Positions 56,731 through 64,000 of a stretch of DNA of 64,000 bases are shown here, in pieces. Below the pieces are notes generated by a model, which worked only from the letters and a program-made list of their open reading frames with translations, did no database searches and was not told the DNA's origin. This stretch comes from Liquidambar formosana (lineage: Eukaryota; Streptophyta; Magnoliopsida; Saxifragales; Altingiaceae). Both the position numbers and the translations under genes were made by a program. The stretch lies in NCBI GenBank assembly GCA_039720395.1, contig JBBPBK010000059.1:62001-126000 (forward strand), given 5' to 3'. Numbering within the stretch: position 1 is the stretch's first letter; each line of letters opens with the position of its first letter.

Positions 56731-57509
56731 TTGTATATGGTGGAATGAAAGATTTTCACCTATGATTATTGTATTTGTTCTGGTAGAAGGGGAATATATA
56801 CATTTGCATCGTGTTCAATACAATGTATCTATAAAACAATAAAATGTATGTATAAAATGTCAAAGATATACAAAATTTATAAATAAATAAATTTCATATG
56901 TTACATGTCATACAATATATTTTGTAATCTATACTAATGTAAACATTATACCTTATATGTGGACTTTGATTTGGATGTTGCGTTGGACTTTGATTTGGCT
57001 TTCACTTTCGCTTTGTCCATGCTTATTTCCATTCCACTCCTTTCCCTATGTTTCCCCTTAAATGGGTCATTTCTTTTCTTTAGGGTGTATGTATCCATTG
57101 AGTTGTCATCATTAGCAAGTTGTTCAACTGTTTTTTTTTTTTTTTAAGAAACAAATAATAGTAATCAAGAATATGAATACAAAAAATACAAGGAGTCCAA
57201 ATAATAATGAAAACAAAATAAAATAAGTTGGTCACCTGTCCCCTACACTTCTCCTGTTTCATGCACTTCCACCGTTTCCTGCACTTCCCTATTCAGATGT
57301 GCATGTATTACAGTTTACAGCTTTACTTGCAAATTGATTTGACTTTCAATAACATAATGATACGCATCTTTATATTTGGTAGCCCTGTCTGCTAGTTTTC
57401 TCCACCTTGTGATCATTATGGAATATCATTCGGCTTCTTCCAACTTTCCATCTGCTTCAGTATTGCGGTCAAGCATATCATGTACATCTGTGGATCTTGC
57501 ATCTCTTAT
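54973..57509. other. MULE interior, non-coding or decayed
   Basis: No recognisable coding sequence. (TA)n at about 56690-56726, poly-T near 57127-57145. Possibly introns or decayed 3' sequence of the transposase gene. Confidence 0.45.
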
Positions 57510-59217
57510 TCACCTCTCCAATATATATTGAGTAGGGAGTTCTACGCCAAGTAATACATTTCCAAAGACCTTTAAGGTATGTTTGCATAGGATGCCATTT
57601 ATTTCAAATAGTCTACAACTACAAGAGAGATTATCATTAGATTTACACCTCTTCACATAGCCAACTCCACGTCTCTTATCATTACATATTATATAAATTG
57701 TATTCTCACCATCATCAATAACATAACGTCTAATCTGTTGTACAGTAGATTTGAAATACTTAGCTTGGAATGCCTCAAATATATCCCTTGTATAAATTTT
57801 TCCCACTTGCACCAATACTTTATAATGCTCTTTCAGTTTTGGCTGCTTCTGAGACCATGTAAATTCGGCTTCTAATTCTTTGTGGCTCTTTTTAGAGAGC
57901 AATCTCTCAAAGTGCATTAAAAATTGCATCAAATCATGATCTGATCTCAAATAATTTTTCAAAGAGGCATTAAAACTCTCACTCAATTAAGTGCTTTTCA
58001 TACCTACACACCAATGCAACCTAACATATGCATGTGCCGATTTTTCCTTCACTTTATGTAGAGTGTCCAACCAATGATTGCCACGCACATCATAATCATC
58101 AAGGATTTTTTTCCCAGGCAACTAAAAAATCAGCCTCCTCATTAATATGGTCCATGAAATATGCCAACTTAGCTTTGATAGATGTAATCGATATATTAGA
58201 ATCAGTTTCAGCTGTTGTACCAATTCTACTCACATGCTTCATGGCATTTTGCATTATATGCCATTTGCATAACCTATGGAAAGTATTGGGTATCACATTA
58301 GGGATGACTTTTGCTATTGCAACATCTTCATCGGTTATGATGGTTTGTGGAAACCTCTTGGACATCGTTTCCAAGAATGTTTGAAATAACCATTCAAATG
58401 ATTCGATGGTTTCATCGTACATTAGTGCAGCCCTAAAAACCACAACTTCTTAGTGATGATTAAATCCCACGAAAACAACAAATGGGCGATGTTCTTTGTT
58501 AATCTTGTAAGTTGTTTCGAAACTTACAACATCCCCAAATTGACCGTAATCAATAATCATGCGAGCATCCGCCCAAAAAATTTTGTTAATTTTTTCCTCA
58601 TTGTCAAATTGAATAGCATGATAAAATGATGGATTTTTCAATATTTGTTCTTTAAAATATCGTATCAAACTACCTGCTTCCCCATATGCCAATTTACTCA
58701 TTCTCTTACCTTGAAGGTAATTCTTCTGATCAAGTTTAGTAAATCCAAGGGATTCCCTTCCTCCAACTTGTGTATCCCGAATAGAAAGCCCAGCTTCTTC
58801 AGCCATAACCAATTCATTGCCCTACAATTCAGAAATGCATCATTGAGATTGCAACAAATATGAGCATCCCCTAGGCACAAGCTCATGATTATGCTCCTCA
58901 ACAAACATGTTAATTTCATACTTCTGAGTGTTTTCATTGAACTGTACCCCTATTTTATCCAAACACCCCATCCTTGTCTGGTCCCTAGGATTCTTAGGAG
59001 ATTTTGCTCTATTCTTTTTCACCCGCACCTCCTCGTTTAAACAAAAATACAAACTTGTATTGATACAACCAAGTCTCTTTACTTTTATTGCTATATTGTC
59101 TTCGGATGCTAAAGCCCACTCTCCTGCCGTATTCATTATAATATTCATAAGCCTTTGTTTCAATATCAAACTCCATACCCATCCTAAGCTTTCATTCCAA
59201 TTGCTCAGCACTGTCAT
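57510..59217 (-). pseudogene. FAR1-related MULE transposase, disrupted
   Basis: Minus-strand blocks in order: 59217-58840 with a FAR1-type DNA-binding domain (KRLGCINTSLYFCL, FVEEHNHELVP); 58812-58450 (YGEAGSLIRYFKEQ; FWADARMIIDYGQFGDVVSF, the domain start with the first catalytic Asp region); 58443-58099 (EWLFQTFLETMSKRFPQTII then TDEDVAIAKV, HRLCKWHIMQN); 57986-57510 (SESFNASLKNYL; SWIM finger CSCRLFEINGILCKHTLKVF). This is the full domain order of FAR1/FHY3-class transposases. Stops or shifts separate the blocks (for example the stop after GFNHH near 58450). It reads inward from the right TIR. Inactive as it stands. Confidence 0.88.
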
Positions 59218-59299
59218 CTAATGGTAACTCCATTCCTACTCCCACAAAAAACAAATTTTAAGGCGCAATATGGGTGGAACAAGAGAGGCAAAGCACTAT

Positions 59300-59554
59300 T
59301 TAAGTTGTGAGGCCTATAATAATAACAACATCTAATCATAAAACTTCTAATAACAGCAAAAAAAAAAAAATACAAATTTTAGACCAAATAGTAATCCCCC
59401 TAAACTCACCACTGGGAAAAAAAAAAAAACACAACTTAGCTTGTTCCTTCTCTTTATTTGACCTGATACCTATAATAATGATTTATTCTAAACATAACGC
59501 TTGTAATAATAGCAAAAAAAAAAAAAAAAAAATTCAACCAAATAGCAATCCCCC
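59300..59554. repeat. Right MULE terminal region, two tandem TIR units
   Basis: Inverted relative to 54149-54415, with the same words (ctcaccactggg, ctttatttgacctgatacct, ataataatgattta, ccaaatagcaatccc). Two A-runs separate the units. Confidence 0.85.
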
Positions 59555-59829
59555 ATTAATTTCAACCAATATAGCTCCTAGTAGTAAGAGTATGATTTTC
59601 CATTAACCACAATAGATTTTGCACTAAAGCGTGAAAATTTATAAAAACTTAGTTAACTTGTAACCCATTTGGGGTTAATTATAATAAAGAATCTTCATAA
59701 GTAATTAAATTGGATATTAAAATGGACATGAGCCAAAAAAATATATTGCTTTATGTGAGCGCACCGACTTTCACCGCCGCCACGCGCTCGCACGTTCTTG
59801 CCTTACCTGTATTTACCTGCTTTTCCATT

Positions 59830-60015
59830 TTATGATGGTGCTAACCCATTTAGGATTAGCGTGCAAATGAGAGTCGCCACCTAGAAGGGTCCAGGACCAA
59901 TTTTGTTGACCAGAGATGGGTTCGGAATTAGGGTACATGTTGGGAAGGTGTTAGGCACCCAACAATGCCCGGTAATAAACCGGCCCTCATTTTCGTATTC
60001 ATTGACCATATTTAA
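59830..60015 (-). mobile_element. Tat/Ogre-type LTR fragment
   Basis: Carries gagtcgccacctag and tgggttcggaattagggtac with gggaaggtgttaggcaccca. These motifs are common near LTR edges of long Ty3/gypsy Tat-lineage elements, and counterparts occur reversed at 63690-63870 in the solo LTR. Orientation opposite to that LTR. Boundaries unknown. Confidence 0.5.
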
Positions 60016-60169
60016 TATTTTAATAAAATCTGGATCACCTGTTAATCAGACAACAAAAAAATGGCACACACAAATCACAGATTAATAGAATAGGATAAAT
60101 AAATAAAGCATAAACATTTAATAACAAAATATAGAAAACTTAACAAAATAAAAAATAAAACTGTCGCGA

Positions 60170-60410
60170 GTAACTCGCGGTCTCACCATGCGTATGCGTG
60201 GTATTATCATTCATACGCATAACAAAATTATGCGTACTCATGATATTCCATGAGTATTCGTACATCAATTAATGGTTTAAATCATAGAAAAAAAGATATC
60301 ATGCGTACGCGCGGTATTACTATGCGTACACGCGGTATCACCATGCGTATGTATAATAAAATTATGCGTACGCGTGATATTTCGCGAATACTCGTGGTTT
60401 CACTAATTCA
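60170..60410. repeat. Short tandem repeats built on ATGCGTACGCG
   Basis: Repeated words catgcgta(t/c)gcg(t/c)ggtatta and aacaaaattatgcgtac(t/g)c.tgatatt, about six imperfect units, CpG-containing and partly palindromic (gcgtacgc). May be part of the interrupted Tat-type LTR. Confidence 0.75.
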
Positions 60411-61337
60411 TCTTGTTCATGAATTTGGCATCCCTGTAAAAAATTATTGGCCAAAGATGGACACTACACATAATAAATCAACTTCTAAACACCCTACATA
60501 ATTCTACTAATAAATATACACTACATACCTCTTAGAAGTAAAGCAAGTTGAAATTAAATCCTTCCCTTAGGTCCACCGTCAACCCGATAGCGTCTCCTCT
60601 GTTGCGTAAACAAGCTTTTCCTAGTCTCACCGTGTCACACCCCATTTTTGCCACCTTAGCTAGGGTTTGTCATTGCATGTGTCTTTTTGTTTCCTTTTTG
60701 AGTCTAGTCTTTTGCATTGAGTTTCCAGGGTCCTAAGGATGGTGTGTATGAATTTTGGTTCGATTTGGAGTTGATCTTGAGGGTTAATAAGAACTTTTGT
60801 GACTTGAGGGGCATAATTGTCTTTTTGATCACAAACTTTCCATTTGACCTTGAAATGATCTCCAAGTTGCCAATTGGAGTTCATATGGTTGTATTTGAGG
60901 TATTTGTGGGATCAATTCGATGAATTGAAGGTTCGGGATTAGAATGGCTCAACAAGGCTCAGGTTGGCTAAAAGACCTACTTCGGGTTAGCTCGAATTGG
61001 TTCATGATTTTCACTCTATGACTACTCATTTGACCTTGATTGGTCTTAATTTCATCCCCAAATGTGTTTAAGGAGGTTGAATTTCGAATTGGAAAGCATT
61101 CGGTGCGACCCTATGTGCATACCTAAGCTAAGCAATGGTGAGATATAGCAGTTAACCACCTTTGTAGGACCCAACCATGCAGCCATGGCTAGGGTTTCTC
61201 GCCCTCACGTGACTCAAATTACATTCCCCTTCGAAACACGGTCGTTTTGGCTTTCGTTTCGTCAAAATCGGAGTTCATTTGGGCCCTGAAACACATTTGG
61301 AAGTCGAAGGGGTAAAAAATGGGCATAAGGTGACATG

Positions 61338-61421
61338 GCCTCGGGTGACCACCCAGGCCTGGGCGGCTAGCCGCCTGGGCCCAGGCTGCTAGCCGCCCAG
61401 CCCCAGGTGGTCACCCGAGCC
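61338..61421. repeat. GC-rich long hairpin in the LTR U3
   Basis: Left arm ggcctcgggtgaccacc...gggcggctagc pairs with gctagccgccc...ggtggtcacccgagcc. The loop gcctgggcccaggc is itself palindromic. It is the most GC-rich spot in this AT-rich region. Confidence 0.85.
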
Positions 61422-61603
61422 ACTTTCCTTTTTTGAGCCTTGACGCGGCTCCCATCCTATTTTCTCGGATTTGCTCGCCTTTAGCCGCCATTTAACCCTA
61501 ATTTCAGCCTTATTTGATCTACTTGAGCCCCAAGGGAACCTCTAAGAGCCCTTGGATCAATCCCTAGGGTTTTAATCTCAACCATTGAGGGTTTCCCCTC
61601 AAT

Positions 61604-61617
61604 CCCTATAAATACCC
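61604..61617 (+). promoter_or_regulatory. TATA box of the 3.3-kb LTR
   Basis: cctataaatacccc, about 1 kb into the LTR, followed by a C/A-rich probable transcription start region (R). Confidence 0.6.
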
Positions 61618-61899
61618 CCTTATACTTCAGCAATAGGAGAGGCACTTGTGGAGGCAATTTCTGAAGTGTGAGGCATGTGTGAGACTTGGAGGCTATGGCA
61701 GCCATCCTTAGGGTAGTTTAACCTATATTTTGAGTGAGAGAGTGAGAGAGAGAGCTTGAAGGAAGGCTGGAGCATTGCTTGAAGGCTTGAAGGAGGTTGT
61801 TTCCAGCAGCACATAAGAGGAGGAGGACTCTCTACAGCGGCCACCATAGGTATGCCCCTTCCCCTTTTTCTCTTTCATTCAAACTAGGGTTTCTTGCAT

Positions 61900-62640
61900 A
61901 GCTTTGCATTACTTCATGTTAAAAGCTTATTGTTTTATCATGTGTTGATGCTTCTAATGCTTAGAATACATGATTAGGATATTGTTTATGGCTGGTTTTG
62001 CATGATATAATGTCATTCTATGTGGTTTTATGAGTGTTTGTGTTTTTAGGGTTTTTTTTAGAGTCTTTTCTAGGGTTTTACATGGAATAGTCATTATTTC
62101 ATGTTCAAGTTTGTGTCTTTATCATGTCTTATTGCTTCTATTAGTTAGTATGCATGATTAGGATAATATTCATGGGCTGTTTAGTATGCTAGGATGCTAT
62201 TCCATGTGATTTACTGCATGTTTGGGACTTTAGGGTTTCTTAGGTGCTGAAATTGGTTTTCTGCATGAAATAACACTTTTGCATATTGAAGCTTGTGTTT
62301 TTATTGTGTTTTGTTACTTCTATTAGTTAGTATGCATGATTAGGATAATGTTTATGGGCTGTTTAGTATGCTAGGATGCTATCCCATGTGAGTTAATGCA
62401 TGTTTGCAATTCTAGGGTTTCTCTTGTGCTGAAATTAGGTTTTCACTTAGAATAGCTATATTTCATGTGCAAGCTTGTGTTTTTATCATGTGTTGATGCT
62501 TCTATTGATTAATATGCATGATTAGAATGATGTCCACAATGAGTTTTGCATGATTTAGAGTTATTTTATGTGATTTTGAGCACAATTGTGATTCTAGGGT
62601 TTCATTCATCCTTGTATTAGGAGAGTAGCATATAGCATGA
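61900..62640 (+). repeat. Tandem repeat, ~185-bp unit, four copies, in the LTR
   Basis: Each unit has tgtttttatcatgtgttgatgcttctatt, then atgcatgattaggataatgtt, then ttttgcatgatttag or ttagtatgctaggatgct, then tctagggtttc. Copies start near 61930, 62110, 62295 and 62475. Confidence 0.85.
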
Positions 62641-64000
62641 TAGCTTAGGGTTTTTCTTTGTGTTTTCTTCATAGTTGATATATATGTGCTGCATATTTGA
62701 TAACTATGACATTCTTCTGCATTCATAGTAGTGGATTTTAGTGTTTTTTGCATGTCATTGCATGTAGGGTTGAATTAGGGTTTTAGTTAGCTTATGATTC
62801 ATGTTGTTGCATGACTTGTGGTTGATTTTAAACCTTATTTCAATTCTGTCCAGATCTGTTATTTGTCCTTGATATGATATTTTGAGCATGTGTTAGCCCA
62901 TGTTTGGGCATGATAATGGCTTGATTTGGAATCTAGCTTGTTTGGTTGGTATTTTTGGTATGTTTTGCATGGAAATTGCAGGTGCTTTGACAGGTACAAC
63001 AGGTGCAACTACCCCACCAATGTGGGGTGGTTATTTTGGCTATTGTGAGATGAAATCTTACAAATAAGGTAATTACCCTATGCAATAGGGTGGTTACTTT
63101 GACAGGTTGCTTTTGCTTAAGGTAAGTAGGGTGTGAGGGTGCCCCAATTCACCCTTCTTTCCTTTCCTTGAAACTTTCCCTTTCCCCCCCCATAGGGTTG
63201 TTTCCTAATAGAGGGGTATGGTAGATTCTATAGTTTCCTTTCAATAAAGAATACCTTTTAAATCAAAGTTTCCATCTTTATCAAAATTCCATATTTTACC
63301 AAAAGTCTTTCGAGAATCATTCATTTTTGGAAACTTACCATGTTTTACTTGAAAGGAAACTTAGGGTTTACCATAGGCCTTGATTAGGTTATAACCCTAT
63401 TCCCTTTCGAACTACGTGGACTTTGATCCATGTATTTCCATACATGGTACGTAGGCGCTCTTCGTGATGTTCAAGTCCGCCCTAGGATACTAAGTATCCT
63501 AGGTTTTCTCCTCTCCCCCTTTTTTTTTTTTTTTTTTTCTGTTTTTCTTTGATTTACTTGACTATATGGATGAATGAATGAATGATATGCATGCTGTCTT
63601 GTGATGATAATTGTTGATTTGTGTGTGATTAAGACTTTGATTTAGCCCAATTAAATTAAGAGACCGTTTAGGGCGATATGGGTGCCTATAGGCTTTGCCT
63701 AGAACCTTCCCATATCGTAACTTAGCCTCCGAATCCCCGAATTCTCTGGTTTCCAAAGGACTTTTTGCCTTACCATTTTTAAACATGGAGTCAATCTTTT
63801 GTTTTCCTAAAACAAAACTGTTTTTTAGGGTTTTCCTTGTTTCCTTTAAAAAATAAGGTGGCGACTCCTTTTCTTTTCTTTTCAAAACCTAAACCCGCGC
63901 GAATCTTCTCGCCAATCCCTCGTGGGCCCGATTTCCGGGGTTCACACACCGGTCTAACTCTCTGTTATATTTTCCTTTCTTTTCTCTCAGTTTATTTCTC

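Larger units (their letters stand above)
54149..59554. mobile_element. Mutator-like element (FAR1/FRS transposase type) with doubled TIRs
   Basis: The left terminal region (54149-54415) and right terminal region (59300-59554) are inverted relative to each other. Each contains two tandem copies of one ~140-bp unit: gattgctatttggt..., tgctattattacaag, ttatgtttagaa, attattataggtat, aggtcaaataaagagaa. Between them lie a GRF-finger gene next to the left end (+) and a FAR1-type MULE transposase reading away from the right end (-). No 9-bp target duplication could be matched, so the outer boundaries are approximate. Confidence 0.85.
60633..63946 (+). mobile_element. Long solo LTR, 3.3 kb, Tat/Ogre style, with perfect TSD
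   Basis: Begins TGTCACACCCC, ends GGGGTTCACA, and is flanked by CACCG on both sides (60628-60632 and 63947-63951). A TATA box cctataaatacccc (about 61604-61617) sets the plus orientation. It holds a GC-rich hairpin (61338-61421) and a ~185-bp tandem repeat (61900-62640). Near its end is ggtggcgactcc (63859-63870), a motif typical of Tat-lineage LTR/primer regions. No internal domains remain, so it is an LTR-LTR recombination product. Confidence 0.88.

Noticed and set aside
1..64000. CRISPR arrays, bacterial operons, rRNA genes
   Set aside because: No direct-repeat/spacer arrays, no ribosome-binding-site-led operons and no rRNA sequence; the window is plant nuclear DNA.

Overview
This is nuclear DNA from a flowering plant, most likely a woody eudicot. 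It is AT-rich, has spliced genes with GT-AG (and one GC-AG) introns, and is dominated by transposable-element debris. I cannot name the species from sequence alone.

Only four host loci look intact: (1) the last three exons of an AGD11-class ArfGAP with a C2 domain (123-3501, +); (2) an intronless glutaredoxin-family gene whose catalytic Cys pair is missing and which ends in a Cys-rich zinc-type module (7448-8257, -); (3) the five-exon rRNA-processing gene FCF2 (31607-33431, -); (4) the single-exon SRR1 clock/light-signalling gene (36748-37593, -).

The rest is layered debris. From 0 to 13.4 kb, small retroelements sit in and around genes 1 and 2: a 339-bp TRIM with target duplications inside an AGD11 intron, tRNA-type SINEs, a poly(A) retroposon, and a 302-bp solo LTR. 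From 13.9 to 29.3 kb lie broken, intron-bearing fragments of unrelated genes: SMC2 (-), a PDR-type ABCG transporter (+), a PPR gene (-) and an SPL1/12-type SBP gene (-). The PPR fragment is split by a 6.46-kb Ty1/copia element arranged head-to-head: inverted LTRs, RT-RNase H on the minus strand and gag-protease-integrase on the plus strand, flanked by a perfect 5-bp target duplication. From 33.6 to 44.1 kb there are two copies of a GCGC-rich non-autonomous DNA element, a truncated SRR1 pseudogene, the intact SRR1 gene, and an endogenous pararetrovirus-like RT-RNase H segment. That segment also has inverted 457-bp promoter arms. From 47.6 to 50.1 kb is a decayed caulimovirid coat-protein region (-) with a tRNA-Met primer site. 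From 50.9 to 51.8 kb is a solo LTR. From 53.4 to 53.9 kb is a pheophytinase (PPH) pseudogene exon. From 54.1 to 59.55 kb is a FAR1-type Mutator-like element with a GRF-finger gene at one end, a transposase at the other, and tandemly doubled terminal inverted repeats. From 60.6 to 63.9 kb is a 3.3-kb solo LTR of the Tat/Ogre style with a perfect 5-bp target duplication.

The genes do not form a pathway. The coherent story is repeated insertion, fragment duplication and decay. The most unusual point is that two unrelated reverse-transcribing elements, the copia and the pararetrovirus-like one, both carry their 3' half inverted against their 5' half, with matching terminal arms facing outward.
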